Shown: positions 29,059 through 41,750, counted from the stretch's first letter. The stretch is DNA of 64,000 nucleotides from Cocleimonas flava (GCF_004339015.1 NZ_SMFQ01000002.1:186001-250000), one strand, 5' to 3'. The notes: generated from the sequence alone by a model not told the origin. Program-made: numbers and translations.

Positions 29059-31470
29059 CTATGCTGTTATTTCTATCTCTCCAAAAGCTGAACCTAATAA
29101 GCTACTCGATTTAGTACCCGAAGCCAGTAAAGCACATTTATCTGGAATATTGTCATTGATCAACAGTGGCATTGAAACAACCACTTCACCCTGCTTTACA
29201 TCAACCATTACTTCTTTCTCAGCGTGTTCATTATCTACTGTAGGCAAATCTTTCAAACCTAACAAAGCAGCTTGTTTAGCATTGAGTTGCACTGCATTTT
29301 GCTCTGGGTTGCTTTTTTGTAATGCTGTGGCTCTTCTTACTAGTGAGTCCCCAGAAAATTCGCCCACATTACCGATGCGATACAAAGACTGACTTGTAAC
29401 GTCATCAAGTTTTGTATAAATGCCTTCAACACTCACAGGATTTTCATTATTAACATTTTCACAAAGGCCTTGAAGTTCGTTTCTAACATCTTTAGAACTT
29501 ACGTAATCAAAACCTTTAACGTCTAATTTATTTCCTAATACACGTAGAATTTTCCACGCTGGTCTTGCTTCGCCATAGCTTTTAGCGGCAGCTTTAAAAC
29601 TTTGCCAGGTACCTTCGGCATTCACGTAAGTACCCGATGTTTCAGCATAGGCAGCGCTAGGTAAAATGATATCCGCTAAAGATAATAAGGTTTTATTGGC
29701 GTAAGGAGTCACAGCAATGATCGTATCTGCCTGATTCATGGCTGCTTTAGCTTGTTGAGGATTATCGGAGTCTCGTTCTAGCTCCAAATCCAAAAGCATA
29801 TACACTTTCTTCGTTTTCGAGAGCATCTCGCCCGCATTTTTCCCGATAATATCGGCTTTTTGACCCGCTTCTTTTTGATGTGGTACGACACCGGCTAACC
29901 AGGCTCCGGCTGAGTTTGAAGCACCTGATAAATACGCCAATGTGGATCCCGTATTACCGGCGATTGCTTTAGATAATGCTCGTAACGTTGAATAACCAGG
30001 ATGTTGCATCGAAATACTACCCAGAAATACCGCTGAATTTTTCGATGCAATCAAGTTTTCAGCAAATACCTTATCTGCTTTATTCAACCTGACGGAAGTA
30101 AACAGATCATTCAAGCCTGCCGGAATTTCTGTTTTACTCAAGATATAGCTGGCTTTAGCGATGATCGCCAACGTTTTAATCATTTCAACGGGATTACTTA
30201 CTCGTTGCGCATCAACATCGTAATTAAAATCCAATTCAAGCGGATTCACGCACATTATCTTAGCGCCATTTAAAGCCGCTTTGCGAATACGCTGATTAAT
30301 CATTGGTTGCTCTTTTCTTACATTAGAGCCGACTAAAAGAATGCTATCTAGATTTTCTATATCTGCAATCTTCATGCCCAGCGAAGGGTATGCGCCCGAA
30401 CTTTCCTGATCATTAAAATCAACCTGACGTAAGCGATGATCGATATTCGCAACACCAATACTGCGCATAGACTTTTGCAGCAAATAAAGCTCTTCAAGCG
30501 TTGCGCGGGCAGAAGCTAATACAGCAATATCCTTTGCCGAAACCTCTGTTAGTTTTTCAACGGTTCTATCAAGTGCTGTTGACCAATCGACTTCTTTCCA
30601 GATGCCGTTATATTTTATCATCGGTTTTTCTACGCGATCATCCGCATAAACCCCTTGATAACTGAAACGGTCACGGTCAGAAATCCAACACTCATTAATA
30701 TCTTCATTCTCGGCAGCTATCACGCGCACTAATTTTTTCTTGAACGTATGCAATTTAACATTAGAACCGACACAATCATGCGATGCGATTGATGGTGTTT
30801 GCATCATTTCCCATGCTCGGGAATGGTATCGTGAAGGTTTTGCGGTAAGCGCCCCAACCGGGCAAATATCGATGATATTTCCTGAAATTTCTGAATCCAG
30901 GCTTTTTTCAACAAAGGTGCCTATTTCCATTCGATCGCCACGACCCGTTGCACCCATTTCACGCATTCCAGCAATTTCTTCACCGAAACGGACACAACGT
31001 GTGCATTGAATACAGCGTGTCATTTCAGTAGCGACAAGCTCTCCAATATCCTTATCAACGACAACACGTTTCATTTCATGGAAATTTGATGTACCACTAC
31101 CAAACTCCATTGATAAATCTTGCAACTCGCACTCACCACCCTGATCGCATATAGGGCAATCCAATGGATGATTAATCAGCAAAAACTCCATGGTATCTTT
31201 TTGTGCGGTTAATGCTCTTTCAGATTTTGTCCATACGACCATGCCCTCATTAACGGGAGTGGCACAAGCAGGTAATGGCTTCGGTGCTTTTTCTACATCA
31301 ACAAGACACATCCGGCAGTTTGCGGCTACGGATAGTTTTTTGTGATAACAAAATCGTGGGATATGAATATCTGATTTATCAGCAACATCAATCAGCATCG
31401 ACCCTGGAACAGCCTCTATCTCCTTATCATTGATAGTAATTGTTACGAATTGTTTATCCGTATTACTCAT
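29059..31470 (-). CDS. nuoG: NADH-quinone oxidoreductase subunit G
   Basis: The 803-residue large iron-sulfur subunit of complex I. The N-terminal ferredoxin-like region carries the N1b, N5 and N4 cluster motifs ([41 protein letters not shown]), followed by a molybdopterin-oxidoreductase-like domain that no longer binds cofactor in this family. ATG 31470 (MSNTDKQF) gives an ATGA overlap with nuoF; the open frame reaches 31491. Confidence 0.96.
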   Translation of the reverse strand: MSNTDKQFVTITINDKEIEAVPGSMLIDVADKSDIHIPRFCYHKKLSVAANCRMCLVDVEKAPKPLPACATPVNEGMVVWTKSERALTAQKDTMEFLLINHPLDCPICDQGGECELQDLSMEFGSGTSNFHEMKRVVVDKDIGELVATEMTRCIQCTRCVRFGEEIAGMREMGATGRGDRMEIGTFVEKSLDSEISGNIIDICPVGALTAKPSRYHSRAWEMMQTPSIASHDCVGSNVKLHTFKKKLVRVIAAENEDINECWISDRDRFSYQGVYADDRVEKPMIKYNGIWKEVDWSTALDRTVEKLTEVSAKDIAVLASARATLEELYLLQKSMRSIGVANIDHRLRQVDFNDQESSGAYPSLGMKIADIENLDSILLVGSNVRKEQPMINQRIRKAALNGAKIMCVNPLELDFNYDVDAQRVSNPVEMIKTLAIIAKASYILSKTEIPAGLNDLFTSVRLNKADKVFAENLIASKNSAVFLGSISMQHPGYSTLRALSKAIAGNTGSTLAYLSGASNSAGAWLAGVVPHQKEAGQKADIIGKNAGEMLSKTKKVYMLLDLELERDSDNPQQAKAAMNQADTIIAVTPYANKTLLSLADIILPSAAYAETSGTYVNAEGTWQSFKAAAKSYGEARPAWKILRVLGNKLDVKGFDYVSSKDVRNELQGLCENVNNENPVSVEGIYTKLDDVTSQSLYRIGNVGEFSGDSLVRRATALQKSNPEQNAVQLNAKQAALLGLKDLPTVDNEHAEKEVMVDVKQGEVVVSMPLLINDNIPDKCALLASGTKSSSLLGSAFGEIEITA

Positions 31471-32747
31471 CTGCCATCCACCATTGAACAACCGTTTTCA
31501 ACATAATGAACAAACTCTTCTCTAAAGCTTTTCACAAAGCTCCACACTGGCATTGCAGCGGCATCGCCTAAGGCGCAGATAGTGCGACCTTCTATTTTGT
31601 GTGCAACTTCGTCTAGGCGATCAATATCTTCTAAACTCCCTTTGCCTTCGACAATGCGACACAACATACGATACAACCAGCCTGTACCTTCACGACAAGG
31701 CGTACATTGCCCACACGATTCAGAAAAATAGAATCGAGAAATTCGTTGCAGCACTTTAACCATATCGGTCGTTTCATCCATGACGATAACAGCACCAGAA
31801 CCTAAAAAGGATCCTGCTTTAGCAATGGTGTCGTAATCCATCGTCAGTTTCATCATTTCATCTCCTGTTAATACTGGAACTGACGAACCACCTGGAATCA
31901 CTGCCTTAAGTCTATTGCCATTTCTAACACCACCAGCCATCTCTAGTAATTCTGCAAATGGTATTCCCATAGGAACTTCAAAATTACCGGCATTATTGAC
32001 GTGACCAGAAACAGAAAATAGCTTTTCTCCTCCTGAGCCTTCAACACCCATATTTTTAAACCACTCGCTTCCGCCCCTTAGGATTGCAGGTATTGAGGAT
32101 AAACTTTCGGTGTTGTTGATAGTTGTAGGTCGCCCGTACAAACCAAAACTAGCAGGAAATGGAGGTTTAAATCGTGGCTGCCCTTTTTTTCCTTCTAAAG
32201 ATTCAAGTAATGCGGTTTCTTCTCCACAGATATAAGCGCCTGCACCTAAAGCGCCATATAATTCAAAATCCACACCACTTTTTTGAATATTCGTTCCAAG
32301 ATAACCAGCGTCATAAGCCTCTTTCACGGCTTGTTCAAAACGAATAAAGGGTTCATCCATAAATTCGCCGCGCATATAGTTGTATCCAACGGTTGCGCCA
32401 ATGCAATACCCAGCAATCGCCATTCCTTCAACCAAGGCATGGGGATTAAATCGAAGGATATCCCGGTCTTTACAGGTACCAGGCTCTGACTCATCTGAAT
32501 TACAAACAATGTATTTTTGACCGGGCATATTGCGCGGCATAAAACTCCACTTTAATCCGGTAGGGAAACCAGCCCCGCCTCTTCCTCGTAAACCTGAGTT
32601 TTTGATCTCTTCAATCAGGTCATTAGCATCCGTTCCCTCTTTCAGAATTTTTTGCCAGGATTGATAACCACCTAACTTCAAATAGTTTTCAAGAGAATAG
32701 CAGTCATCACCATATTGTTTCGTTGCAAAGCAAACTTGATCGACCAT
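31467..32747 (-). CDS. nuoF: NADH-quinone oxidoreductase subunit F
   Basis: A 426-residue flavoprotein that binds NADH, FMN and cluster N3. Visible are the glycine-rich [16 protein letters not shown] (NADH/FMN loop), [17 protein letters not shown], and the N3 ligand motif [12 protein letters not shown]. Electron entry point of complex I. Starts directly after nuoE. Confidence 0.97.
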   Translation of the reverse strand: MVDQVCFATKQYGDDCYSLENYLKLGGYQSWQKILKEGTDANDLIEEIKNSGLRGRGGAGFPTGLKWSFMPRNMPGQKYIVCNSDESEPGTCKDRDILRFNPHALVEGMAIAGYCIGATVGYNYMRGEFMDEPFIRFEQAVKEAYDAGYLGTNIQKSGVDFELYGALGAGAYICGEETALLESLEGKKGQPRFKPPFPASFGLYGRPTTINNTESLSSIPAILRGGSEWFKNMGVEGSGGEKLFSVSGHVNNAGNFEVPMGIPFAELLEMAGGVRNGNRLKAVIPGGSSVPVLTGDEMMKLTMDYDTIAKAGSFLGSGAVIVMDETTDMVKVLQRISRFYFSESCGQCTPCREGTGWLYRMLCRIVEGKGSLEDIDRLDEVAHKIEGRTICALGDAAAMPVWSFVKSFREEFVHYVENGCSMVDGR

Positions 32748-33277
32748 TAGCTCACCTCCTTATTTTTTAAGGAAGCTTTACTTCTAACACCATCAAGAAG
32801 CTCATCAACTTTTTCAGGTGTTAGATTTTCGTGGTAAACGTGATTCAACTGCATCATTGGCGCACCACAACAGGCAGCCAGACATTCTTCTTCGATTTTG
32901 AAGAAAAACTCGCCGTCGGGAGTTGTTTCACCCATCTTGATACCGAGCTTTTCTTCAATATGTTCCACAATATTATCTGAACCATTCAGCATACAAGAGA
33001 TATTAGTACAAACAGCGATAGTGTTTTTAGCCGCTGCTTTTTCTTCTAATTCGTACATTGAATAAAAACTGGCAACCTCGTAAACAGCAATCTTTGAAAG
33101 CCCCAAGTAATCAGCAACGGCATCCATCTTCTCTGTAGAAAGATAATGATCCTCATGCATCACAGCTCTTAACGCTGCTAATAACGCTGATTGTCCACGA
33201 TCTTCAGGAAAGCGCTTTAACCACATATCGATTTCGTCAGTTTCGTGCTTCGTCAGAATTGTTTGAGTAGCAGCCAT
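32747..33277 (-). CDS. nuoE: NADH-quinone oxidoreductase subunit E
   Basis: A 176-residue thioredoxin-like [2Fe-2S] subunit (cluster N1a). Its four cysteines are in [10 protein letters not shown] and [13 protein letters not shown]. It pairs with NuoF and overlaps nuoD and nuoF by single bases. Confidence 0.96.
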   Translation of the reverse strand: MAATQTILTKHETDEIDMWLKRFPEDRGQSALLAALRAVMHEDHYLSTEKMDAVADYLGLSKIAVYEVASFYSMYELEEKAAAKNTIAVCTNISCMLNGSDNIVEHIEEKLGIKMGETTPDGEFFFKIEEECLAACCGAPMMQLNHVYHENLTPEKVDELLDGVRSKASLKNKEVS

Positions 33278-34530
33278 TATCTGTCTACCTCACCAAATAC
33301 GATATCCATAGTGCCTATAATAGTAACCACGTCAGCCAACATATGTCCTTTGGTTAGTTCATCCATAGCCGACATATGAGCAAAACCCGGAGCACGAATT
33401 TTTAGGCGATATGGCTTGTTTGCACCATCCGATACGATATAACAACCAAACTCTCCTTTAGGGTGCTCAATCGCAGCATAGGCTTCTCCTTCTGGTAAAC
33501 AATAGCCTTCTGTTGCTAGTTTAAAGTGATGAATCAATGCTTCCATATCACCCTTCATATCTTCGCGTTTTGGTGGTGTGATTTTATGATCAGCATGCAT
33601 CACAGGGCCCGGATTTTTACGTAGCCAATCAACACACTGCTTAATAATTCGATTCGACTGACGGAATTCTTCAATACGTACCAAATAGCGATCGTAGCTA
33701 TCCCCGTTTTTGCCAACGGGAATATCAAAGTCTACTTGATCATACATTGCGTATGGCTGCTTCTTTCTTAAATCCCACTCAACACCAGAACCTCGTAACA
33801 TTGCTCCGGTTAAACCAAGTTGCAATGCCCTTTCTGGAGAAACAATACCAATATCGACCAAACGTTGCTTCCAAATTCGATTATCGGTTAATAGTGTTTC
33901 GTATTCATCCACGCATTTAGGGAAACGGTTTGTGAAATCCTCAATAAAATCCAATACGCTTCCACTACGGGTCTGATTCAAACGTTCGATATCAGCATCA
34001 CTATGCCAGCGTGATTTTTCATGAAGCGGCATCACGTCGGGCAAGTCTCTGTAAACGCCACCCGGACGATAATAAGTAGCGTGAAGACGCGCGCCTGAAA
34101 CGGCTTCATATACATCCATTAAATCTTCGCGCTCACGGAATGCATATAAAAACATGGTCATCGCACCAACGTCTAAAGCATGAGCACCAATCCAGAGAAG
34201 ATGATTCAGGATTCGCGTAATTTCATCAAACATGGTTCGAATGTATTGCGCACGAATAGGCGCTTCGATTCCCAGCATTTTCTCTAACGCCAGAACATAA
34301 CCATGCTCGTTGCACATCATGGATACATAGTCGAGACGATCCATATAACCAATGCTTTGATTATAGGGTTTGCTTTCTGCTAACTTTTCGGTGCCGCGAT
34401 GTAGCAATCCTATATGAGGATCGGCTCGCTGAATGACTTCGCCGTCCATCTCCAACACTAATCGCAATACACCATGCGCCGCGGGATGAGCCGGACCAAA
34501 ATTTAATGTGAAATTACGAATCTCAGGCAT
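33277..34530 (-). CDS. nuoD: NADH-quinone oxidoreductase subunit D
   Basis: The 417-residue 49-kDa-type subunit, related to [NiFe]-hydrogenase large subunits and lining the quinone site. Signatures are [20 protein letters not shown] and [13 protein letters not shown] at the N terminus. nuoC and nuoD are separate here, not fused as in Escherichia coli. Confidence 0.97.
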   Translation of the reverse strand: MPEIRNFTLNFGPAHPAAHGVLRLVLEMDGEVIQRADPHIGLLHRGTEKLAESKPYNQSIGYMDRLDYVSMMCNEHGYVLALEKMLGIEAPIRAQYIRTMFDEITRILNHLLWIGAHALDVGAMTMFLYAFREREDLMDVYEAVSGARLHATYYRPGGVYRDLPDVMPLHEKSRWHSDADIERLNQTRSGSVLDFIEDFTNRFPKCVDEYETLLTDNRIWKQRLVDIGIVSPERALQLGLTGAMLRGSGVEWDLRKKQPYAMYDQVDFDIPVGKNGDSYDRYLVRIEEFRQSNRIIKQCVDWLRKNPGPVMHADHKITPPKREDMKGDMEALIHHFKLATEGYCLPEGEAYAAIEHPKGEFGCYIVSDGANKPYRLKIRAPGFAHMSAMDELTKGHMLADVVTIIGTMDIVFGEVDR

Positions 34531-35267
34531 TATTCTTGCGCCTCTTTATCTGTTTGATTCGTTTTATCCGTTTCGTTTTCTTTGCTTGCGGTAAAGCGTA
34601 AATCATCTCTAATGACTCTGGGCACAAGCACACGCGGCTCTATCGATACGGGCTCATACACTACTCTTTGTTGATCTTCATCGTAGCGCATTTCTACTTG
34701 CCCAATTAACGGAAAGTCTTTTCTGAATGGATGACCAGAAAAACCATAATCAGTCAGTATTCTGCGTAGGTCGGGGTGACCACTATACATAATTCCAAAA
34801 AGATCAAATGCTTCGCGCTCGAACCAGTTTGCAGAATTCCAGATAGTTGTCACCGAATCTACAATTGGAAATTCATTGTCATCGCAGTATGTTTTTAAAC
34901 GGATTCGATGATTGTGTTTAAGTGAAAGTAAATGAATCACAGAAGCAAAACGCTTGCCTTGAAATTCGATGTCAGTTTCATCCATTTCGCTGTCATCAAA
35001 TGAAAATTCTCTTTTGACACCTCTAGAAAAACTACTTGCATCGATATCCCATTCAGATTCGCCATAAGCGAGATAATCGACGCCGCAAAGGTCGATTAAT
35101 TGTTCGAAACAGCATGAATCATCATCGCGTAAAAATTGCGCCGTTGAAATCAAATCAACAGGCGCTACTTCAATCGTAAGCTCGTTGATTGCGATTTTAC
35201 TGGAAATTAGTTTATCGGATAAAGACTCAAGCAAATATGTCTTTAACACTCTTAAAGCTTCCGTCAT
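34530..35267 (-). CDS. nuoC: NADH-quinone oxidoreductase subunit C
   Basis: The 30-kDa-type subunit, 245 residues, with the family signature ERE then [20 protein letters not shown] and HPFRKDFPL. The C terminus is an acidic, threonine-rich tail ([15 protein letters not shown]) probably not conserved. It overlaps nuoB by 4 bp. Confidence 0.95.
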   Translation of the reverse strand: MTEALRVLKTYLLESLSDKLISSKIAINELTIEVAPVDLISTAQFLRDDDSCCFEQLIDLCGVDYLAYGESEWDIDASSFSRGVKREFSFDDSEMDETDIEFQGKRFASVIHLLSLKHNHRIRLKTYCDDNEFPIVDSVTTIWNSANWFEREAFDLFGIMYSGHPDLRRILTDYGFSGHPFRKDFPLIGQVEMRYDEDQQRVVYEPVSIEPRVLVPRVIRDDLRFTASKENETDKTNQTDKEAQE

Positions 35268-35755
35268 GCAACTTCTTCCTGACGGGCAATTGTGTTTGTA
35301 TTTTTTATTTTATTTTGCAATTGAATGATTCCGTACAACAACGCTTCCGCTGTTGGAGGGCAACCAGGTACGTAGATATCTACTGGCACGATACGATCAC
35401 AACCTCGCACAACCGCATAAGAATAGTGATAATAGCCGCCACCATTCGCACAAGACCCCATTGAGATCACCCAGCGAGGCTCAGCCATCTGATCGTATAC
35501 TTTACGTAATGCCGGAGCCATTTTATTGGTAAGTGTGCCAGCAACAATCATGACATCTGATTGACGAGGACTGGGGCGAAACAGGATTCCGAAACGATCC
35601 ATATCATAACGAGACGCGCCTGCTTGCATCATCTCTACAGCACAACATGCCAAACCAAATGTCATTGGCCACATTGAACCGGTTCTTGCCCAGTTGATCA
35701 ACTTGTCTGCACTGGTAGTTACAAAGCCTTCGTTAAGTTTTCCTTCTATTCCCAT
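35264..35755 (-). CDS. nuoB: NADH-quinone oxidoreductase subunit B
   Basis: A 163-residue subunit carrying cluster N2, the last electron carrier before quinone. Cluster motifs are [19 protein letters not shown] and [14 protein letters not shown] 35755 is chosen since GGAG lies seven bases before it; the frame opens at 35776, which would overlap nuoA by 31 bp. Confidence 0.96.
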   Translation of the reverse strand: MGIEGKLNEGFVTTSADKLINWARTGSMWPMTFGLACCAVEMMQAGASRYDMDRFGILFRPSPRQSDVMIVAGTLTNKMAPALRKVYDQMAEPRWVISMGSCANGGGYYHYSYAVVRGCDRIVPVDIYVPGCPPTAEALLYGIIQLQNKIKNTNTIARQEEVA

Positions 35756-36102
35756 TCCAAGGCTCCTTTCTTCCACTCGTATATAAAGCCGATGATTAGA
35801 ATACCGAGGAATATGCCCATTGCTATAAGACCAAACAATCCTATTTTATCGAGCACAACTGCCCATGGAAAAAGAAAAGCTATTTCAAGATCAAAGATAA
35901 TAAATAGAATGGCAACCAGATAGTAACGCACATCAAACTTCATACGCGCATCGCCAAATGCTTCAAAGCCACATTCAAATGGGGAGTCTTTCGCTTCGCC
36001 AGGACGACGTGGAGAGAGTAATGACCCAAGTAGCAACATTAAAATCGCCATTGCAAATCCAACACTCAGAAATACAAGAACAGGCAAATATTCTGCAAGC
36101 AT
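35746..36102 (-). CDS. nuoA: NADH-quinone oxidoreductase subunit A
   Basis: A 118-residue, three-helix membrane subunit of complex I with the signatures [15 protein letters not shown] and [22 protein letters not shown]. First gene of the nuo operon; the promoter should lie in 36103-36489. Confidence 0.96.
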   Translation of the reverse strand: MLAEYLPVLVFLSVGFAMAILMLLLGSLLSPRRPGEAKDSPFECGFEAFGDARMKFDVRYYLVAILFIIFDLEIAFLFPWAVVLDKIGLFGLIAMGIFLGILIIGFIYEWKKGALEWE

Positions 36103-36358
36103 AAACTCTCCATAGCGTTTAAGGTTTTATTATTATATAAAATAACCACCAAATCCTTAATGATGTTTATTTACTAACTAACAAGAATATACACTTATTT
36201 TTACCCAGTTCACAACTAAGCTGGCGAATAATTCCGAGAAAAGTCTAACTCATTGACCCGATGATTTACGGACTTCCTAATGCTGCTTGCCATTGAAGAA
36301 TGGCGCTATGAATACTTATCAGTTACTTACCGCATAGAGAAAAGCGATTTAATAAAAC

Positions 36359-36394
36359 GTAAGTACACCCCCCTACTTACAGGCACTTTTTTTT
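36359..36394 (+). repeat. C-tract element copy 10
   Basis: GTAAGTACACCCCCCTACTT, then ACAGGCACTTTTTTTT. GTAAGTA and TACTTAC form a 7-bp stem around CACCCCCC, the clearest hairpin of this type. No plus-strand gene lies upstream. The surrounding 36103-36489 gap otherwise holds a weak Fnr-like box and the icd terminator hairpin. Confidence 0.8.
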
Positions 36395-36400
36395 ATATTA

Positions 36401-36414
36401 TTGATGTGCGTCAA
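36401..36414. promoter_or_regulatory. Weak Dnr/Fnr-like box in the nuoA-icd gap
   Basis: TTGATgtgcGTCAA, one mismatch. It lies about 300 bp before nuoA and 8 bp after the C-tract element, so function is uncertain. Confidence 0.3.
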
Positions 36415-36445
36415 AAAGTTCAGAAATCTAACTCATTAAATACAT

Positions 36446-36480
36446 CCTGACGATCAAATGATATACATTTGATCGTCAGG
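36446..36480 (-). terminator. Hairpin after icd
   Basis: A perfect 15-bp inverted repeat (CCTGACGATCAAATG and its complement) with a 5-base loop, 9 bp after the icd stop on the minus strand. There is only a weak T-rich tail, so termination may be partial. Confidence 0.65.
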
Positions 36481-36489
36481 TAAAAACAG

Positions 36490-38724
36490 TTAAACCTTAA
36501 ATTCTCTGATCGCTTGATTAAACGTCTCACTAGGTCTCATTACTACTTTTGTTTTTTCTGGGTCCGCATAGAAATAACCACCGATGTCTACGGCATCACC
36601 TTGCACCGCATTCATTTCTTCAATGATTTTTTGCTCATTTTCAGCTAATTGTTTAGCTAAAGGTGCATACTGTTTTGCAAGATCAGCATCTTCAGTTTGC
36701 TCTGCGAGCATCTTTGACCAATACATAGCCAGATAGAAATGACTTCCTCGACTATCTAATTCTCCGGTGCGCTGAGATGGAGACTTGTTCTCATCGAGTA
36801 GCACACCGATCGCCTGATCCAGAGTTTTAGCCAATATTTTGGCTTTATTATTTCCTGTAAATTCACCAGCTTTTTCTAGTGATACAGTAATTGCCAAGAA
36901 CTCACCTAGGGAATCCCAACTCAAATGATTTTCTTCTAATAGCTGCTTAACTAATACAGGAGCAGTTCCACCAGCACCAGTTTCAAACAAGCCACCACCT
37001 GCCATTAGGGGAACCACTGATAACATTTTTGCGCTGGTACCTAATTCCATGATTGGGAAAAGATCTGTCAGGTAATCTCGTAGGATATTACCCGTTACAG
37101 AGATTGTATCTTTACCGCGAATAATTCTTTCAAGGGTATAACGCATCGAACGTAATGGAGACATAATTTCAATATCCACCCCCGTAAGATCATGATCTTT
37201 TAAGTAGTGTTTTACCTTTTTAATGATTTCAAAATCATGCGGGCGATATTCATCAAGCCAGAATACTGCAGGAATTTGCGCTTCACGCGCACGATCAACC
37301 GCCAGTTTAATCCAATCTTGAACAGGAATATCTTTAGTTTGACACATTCTCCAGATATCACCTTCTTCGACTTCCTGCTCAATGACAAAGTTACCTTCAT
37401 CACAAACGATTCTTGCCGTACCAGCTTCTTTTATTTCGAAGGTTTTATCATGCGAACCATATTCTTCAGCTTTTTGTGCCATCAAGCCAACGTTTGGTAC
37501 TGTACCCATTGTTGTTGGATCAAACTTACCGTTACTTTTACAGAAATTGATCATCTCTTGATAGATACGCGCATAGGTGCTTTCTGGCATTACCGCTTTT
37601 GTGTCCTTAGGCTTTGCGTCAGGCCCCCACATTTTACCGCCATTACGAATCATTGCAGGCATAGACGCATCGACAATCACATCATTCGGCGCATGCAGAT
37701 TGGAAATTCCTTTAGCGGCATTTACCATCGCTAACTCTGGACGTTCTGCATAACACTTATGAATATCTTCCAGAATTTCTTCTTTAATTGATCCTGGTAG
37801 CGTTTCGATTTTTTCATAAACACTACTAATTCCATTATTAGGATTAACGCCTAGCTTATCGAAAAGCTCACCGTGTTTTTCAAACAGGTGTTTATAAAAT
37901 ACCTTTACAGCGTGGCCAAATACAATGGGATGCGACACTTTCATCATCGTGGCTTTTACATGCAAGGAGTACATGACACCCGTTTCTTTTGCATCTTCCA
38001 TCGTATCTTCAAGAAATTCGCAAAGTGCTTTCTTGCTCATAAACATGCTGTCTATGATTTCACCCTTGAGCAAATCTGTTTTTTCTTTTAGAACGGTTAC
38101 TTTGCCTTCTTTATTAACAAACTCCATTCTAACGGTGCAGTCATTTTCAACCGTTTTGCATTTTTCACTGGAATAAAAATCACCATGACGCATATGTGCA
38201 ACATGGGTTCTCGATGCGGGACTCCAGTCAGCCATTTCATGTGGATTCTTTTGCGCATAACGTTTTACAGCAGGTGGTGCTCTTCGGTCTGAGTTACCTT
38301 CGCGTAAAATAGGATTAACCGCACTACCTAATACTTTCGCATAACGCTCATGGACTGCTTTTTCCTCATCGGTTTCTGGCGCTTCAGGATAATCTGGAAG
38401 GGCAAAACCATGCGATTGCAATTCTACAATAGCCGTCAGTAATTGCGGCACAGACGCACTAATATTTGGTAACTTGATTATATTCGCACTAGGCTCACCA
38501 ATAACTCTTCCCAGATCAGCTAAATTATCAGGGATTCTCTGATCTTCTTCGAGGTAATCACCAAACTCTCCAATAATTCTTGCTGCAAGAGAGATATCAC
38601 TCTTCTCTATTTCGACACCTGCCGCTGACATAAATGCTCTCAAAATGGGAAGCAAAGAAGCAGTTGCTAAAAGTGGCGCCTCATCAGTGAGTGTATAAAT
38701 TATTTTTGAGCTTTCTGTTCCCAT
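36490..38724 (-). CDS. icd: Monomeric NADP-dependent isocitrate dehydrogenase
   Basis: Oxidative decarboxylation of isocitrate to 2-oxoglutarate with NADP, in the citric acid cycle. At 744 residues it matches the monomeric (IDH-II) family, not the dimeric 416-residue enzyme. Typical segments are [20 protein letters not shown] at the start, [31 protein letters not shown] and [20 protein letters not shown] near the end. Monocistronic, between the tRNA-Leu/secG unit and nuoA, a gap where many gammaproteobacteria have secG, tRNA-Leu and nuoA nearly adjacent, so icd may be an insertion. Confidence 0.96.
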   Translation of the reverse strand: MGTESSKIIYTLTDEAPLLATASLLPILRAFMSAAGVEIEKSDISLAARIIGEFGDYLEEDQRIPDNLADLGRVIGEPSANIIKLPNISASVPQLLTAIVELQSHGFALPDYPEAPETDEEKAVHERYAKVLGSAVNPILREGNSDRRAPPAVKRYAQKNPHEMADWSPASRTHVAHMRHGDFYSSEKCKTVENDCTVRMEFVNKEGKVTVLKEKTDLLKGEIIDSMFMSKKALCEFLEDTMEDAKETGVMYSLHVKATMMKVSHPIVFGHAVKVFYKHLFEKHGELFDKLGVNPNNGISSVYEKIETLPGSIKEEILEDIHKCYAERPELAMVNAAKGISNLHAPNDVIVDASMPAMIRNGGKMWGPDAKPKDTKAVMPESTYARIYQEMINFCKSNGKFDPTTMGTVPNVGLMAQKAEEYGSHDKTFEIKEAGTARIVCDEGNFVIEQEVEEGDIWRMCQTKDIPVQDWIKLAVDRAREAQIPAVFWLDEYRPHDFEIIKKVKHYLKDHDLTGVDIEIMSPLRSMRYTLERIIRGKDTISVTGNILRDYLTDLFPIMELGTSAKMLSVVPLMAGGGLFETGAGGTAPVLVKQLLEENHLSWDSLGEFLAITVSLEKAGEFTGNNKAKILAKTLDQAIGVLLDENKSPSQRTGELDSRGSHFYLAMYWSKMLAEQTEDADLAKQYAPLAKQLAENEQKIIEEMNAVQGDAVDIGGYFYADPEKTKVVMRPSETFNQAIREFKV

Positions 38725-38880
38725 TTGCAGTATTTCTCCATTGCGATTAATTAAGCTTATGTGCGGATTAAAATACTTGAGTATATAACGTTTAAACTCT
38801 TACGACCCTTACTTTCTTCAATGAAGGGTATTTGACAGTAGAAATTCACAACCAAATAACTCGAATAGCATAAATCCCAG

Positions 38881-38917
38881 ATACAAAAAATCCTGCTCGA
38901 AGCAGGATTTTTTGTAT
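38881..38917 (-). terminator. Intrinsic terminator after tRNA-Leu
   Basis: Perfect inverted repeat with arms of 17 bases (core TCCTGCT and AGCAGGA) and a CGA loop, flanked by A- and T-runs. It ends the secG-tRNA-Leu transcript. Confidence 0.9.
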
Positions 38918-38936
38918 CTGAAAATATTCAGGAATT

Positions 38937-39021
38937 TGGTGCCGATGGCCGGAGTCGAACCGGCACTGCTTGCGCAACACGCCCCTCAAGCGTGCGTGTC
39001 TACCAATTTCACCACATCGGC
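38937..39021 (-). tRNA. tRNA-Leu (GAG)
   Basis: Eighty-five bases including an encoded CCA. Acceptor arms GCCGATG and CATCGGC pair; the anticodon arm is CACGC, loop TTGAGGG, GCGTG, giving GAG; a long variable arm (TTGCGCAAGCA) marks a class II tRNA; the T arm is GCCGGTTCGACTCCGGC. It lies 11 bp after secG, the common arrangement. Confidence 0.97.
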
Positions 39022-39031
39022 TAATTTGATA

Positions 39032-39406
39032 CTACTTAGGTATATCTGAGGGAGCTTCTTCTTTGGCAGGAGCAACTTCGCCCGAACCTTTTGGTAGATC
39101 TATTTCAGGAGATCCTGCTGGTGCAGGCTCCGTAATCGCAGTAGGTATAATTGATTCACTAACAACACCGTCTGGGTGTGCAACCAACCACGCTAACATA
39201 AGCGAGTTCGCAAAAAATACTGTTGCAAGAACTGCAGTAAGTTTGGTTAAAAAGTTACCAGAACCACGCGAACCAAAAACTGTACCCGAAGCACCACCAC
39301 CAAAAGCTGCACCTGCATCCGCGCCTTTACCATGCTGAATTAATACTAGGCCAATAATACCTAGTGCCACCATGATCTGAATAATTAACATTACGTTATA
39401 TAACAT
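39032..39406 (-). CDS. secG: Protein-export membrane protein SecG
   Basis: A 124-residue subunit of the SecYEG translocon with two transmembrane helices. The family signature VLIQHGKGADAGAAFGGGASG lies between them, followed by VFGSRGSGNFLTKLTAVLATVFF. The C-terminal tail is proline- and glutamate-rich and not conserved. It follows tpiA and precedes tRNA-Leu, a frequent order. Confidence 0.95.
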   Translation of the reverse strand: MLYNVMLIIQIMVALGIIGLVLIQHGKGADAGAAFGGGASGTVFGSRGSGNFLTKLTAVLATVFFANSLMLAWLVAHPDGVVSESIIPTAITEPAPAGSPEIDLPKGSGEVAPAKEEAPSDIPK

Positions 39407-39464
39407 GTAAAACCTTTTACCTTATTAAGCCTGTATCGCAAACCGGGAGAAATTTATTTAATCT

Positions 39465-40211
39465 CTAACCTGCTTTGCAAATTGCCAAAAAATCTTCTGC
39501 TTTCAATGAAGCGCCACCGATAAGACCACCGTCTATATCAGCCATAGCAAAAAGCTCATCGGCATTTCCACCATTTACGCTTCCGCCGTATAAAATTTGT
39601 ACTTTTTCAGCCACACCTGCATTTAATGCTGCAATTTTTCCTCGAATAAATGCATGTACATCTTGTGCTTGCTGAGGCGATGCCGTCATACCTGTACCTA
39701 TAGCCCATACCGGCTCATAAGCAATAACACCATCTGCAAGAGCTTCCACACCTTCTAATTCAATCACAGCGTCTAATTGACGAGCAACTACTTCTTCGGT
39801 GATACCCTGCTCTCTTTCTTCCAATAACTCACCAACACATAAAATCGGCTTCAAACCATGTTTACGTGCTGCTGCAAATTTATTTGCTGTATCTGAGTCT
39901 TTCTCAGCAAATAAAGTACGTCTTTCCGAGTGACCTACGATTGCATATTCACAATCAAAGTCCTTTAACATAGCACCCGATATTTCACCGGTATAAGCAC
40001 CCGAATCATATTCAGAAATGCTTTCTGATCCGTATGCCACATCAGTACCCGACAACAACTCTTGTACTAGCGGAATGTAAATATAAGGAGCACATACAGC
40101 AACATCTGATTTTGCTTCCGACATTCCCGCCAGAACACCACCCAACAATTCTTTAATACTATCTTTAGAACCATTAAGCTTCCAATTACCAGCTACCAGA
40201 GTTTTACGCAT
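39465..40211 (-). CDS. tpiA: Triose-phosphate isomerase
   Basis: A 248-residue cytoplasmic TIM barrel interconverting dihydroxyacetone phosphate and glyceraldehyde 3-phosphate. N-terminal AGNWKLNG carries the catalytic Lys, VGHSERR the catalytic His, YEPVWAIGTG the catalytic Glu, and LYGGSVNGGN the phosphate loop. Confidence 0.97.
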   Translation of the reverse strand: MRKTLVAGNWKLNGSKDSIKELLGGVLAGMSEAKSDVAVCAPYIYIPLVQELLSGTDVAYGSESISEYDSGAYTGEISGAMLKDFDCEYAIVGHSERRTLFAEKDSDTANKFAAARKHGLKPILCVGELLEEREQGITEEVVARQLDAVIELEGVEALADGVIAYEPVWAIGTGMTASPQQAQDVHAFIRGKIAALNAGVAEKVQILYGGSVNGGNADELFAMADIDGGLIGGASLKAEDFLAICKAG

Positions 40212-40285
40212 GTGTTTCCCTGCTGTGTTTTTTTGAATCGCGGAAGGTTAACCCTAGGTCACGCAGAAATCAAATGTTTTGTGCA

Positions 40286-41623
40286 TTAGCGCGCGACTTT
40301 CTCAACAACATCTGCAATATATTGCGCATATTGTTGCGTATGTTTCTCTTCTTCCGCCTCAACCATTACCCGAATAAGTGGCTCTGTGCCCGACGCTCTT
40401 AAAAGCACACGACCACTACTACCCATCTGGGTTTCAGCTTCTTTGACAGCATCTTGAATTTTTTTATTTTCCTTCAAATCAATTTTATTATTAATACGTA
40501 CATTAATTAATTTTTGAGGATATTTAGTCATAACTTGCTTCAACTCATGCAAGTTTTTACCACTAGCAATAACCGCATAAAGCACTTGAAGCGCAGCAAT
40601 TGTGCCATCACCTGTTGCGATACGATCACGAACAATTATATGACCAGATGATTCGCCACCGAGAATACCGCCTGACTTGCGCAATAACTCCATCACATAT
40701 CGATCACCAACATCAGCACGATGAAAATTCAACCCCATGCCTGCCATGGCTTTTTCCAAGCCCAGGTTACTCATCAAGGTTCCAACCACATCCTTTTTGA
40801 GCCCTTCTTTCTGCATTCGATGCGCCGCTATGATGGCCAATATTTCATCACCATCGACCACTTCACCCTTATGATCCACCATCATTAAGCGGTCGCCATC
40901 ACCATCTAAAGCTATTCCGAGATCAGCCCGATACTCTTTGACGCTTTTTTGCAATAAAGCCAAAGACGTCGCACCGCAGCCATCATTGATATTAAAACCA
41001 TCTGGTCTCGCTGCTATTTTAACCACATCAGCACCCAGCTCAGAAAAAACATGAGGACTAACGTGATAAGTAGCTCCGTTAGCACAGTCGACAACAATAC
41101 GAAGCCCATCTAACGTCACATGCGAGGGAATTGCACGTTTACAAAACTCTATATAACGTCCCGCAGCATCATCAACACGCTCTACTTTCCCTAACTTATC
41201 AGAACTTACAGTAACCAGATCTCGCTCTAAATAATCTTCAATCTCCAACTCTGTCTCATCTGAAAGCTTTGTACCTTCGGCAGAAAAGAATTTCACCCCA
41301 TTATCTTGATAAGGATTATGCGAGGCACTGATAACTACGCCCGCTGAAGCTCTAAAGGTTGTCGTTAGATAAGCCACCGCCGGAGTAGGCATTGGCCCTA
41401 GCAAACGTATATTGACTCCTGCTGCTACAAGACCAGCCTCAAGCGCTGATTCAAGCATGTAGCCTGATATACGCGTGTCTTTACCTATTATAACGAGAGG
41501 CGTGCCATGAGCGGCCAACACCTTACCCGCAGCCCAACCCAGTTTTAAAACAAAATCTGGCGTCATAGGCGTTTTGCCTATTTCTCCACGAATACCGTCC
41601 GTGCCAAAATACTTTCTGCTCAT
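40286..41623 (-). CDS. glmM: Phosphoglucosamine mutase
   Basis: Converts glucosamine 6-phosphate to the 1-phosphate for cell-wall precursor synthesis. About 445 residues. Signatures are [11 protein letters not shown] at the start, the phosphoserine loop [12 protein letters not shown], the metal loop [20 protein letters not shown] and the phosphate-binding [15 protein letters not shown] 41623 ([10 protein letters not shown]) is chosen over the open frame from 41710, whose extra residues are not family-like. Confidence 0.96.
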   Translation of the reverse strand: MSRKYFGTDGIRGEIGKTPMTPDFVLKLGWAAGKVLAAHGTPLVIIGKDTRISGYMLESALEAGLVAAGVNIRLLGPMPTPAVAYLTTTFRASAGVVISASHNPYQDNGVKFFSAEGTKLSDETELEIEDYLERDLVTVSSDKLGKVERVDDAAGRYIEFCKRAIPSHVTLDGLRIVVDCANGATYHVSPHVFSELGADVVKIAARPDGFNINDGCGATSLALLQKSVKEYRADLGIALDGDGDRLMMVDHKGEVVDGDEILAIIAAHRMQKEGLKKDVVGTLMSNLGLEKAMAGMGLNFHRADVGDRYVMELLRKSGGILGGESSGHIIVRDRIATGDGTIAALQVLYAVIASGKNLHELKQVMTKYPQKLINVRINNKIDLKENKKIQDAVKEAETQMGSSGRVLLRASGTEPLIRVMVEAEEEKHTQQYAQYIADVVEKVAR

Positions 41624-41750
41624 AAATTCAGTACTGTTCAACGTTTGATTAAATTTGTGTGACAAACTATAGCATTTTTCTTTTGTTTGATGACCATTTA
41701 CCACATTCAAAATATCGCAAGAAAACAGATAAACCAGAAATCTTCTAACA

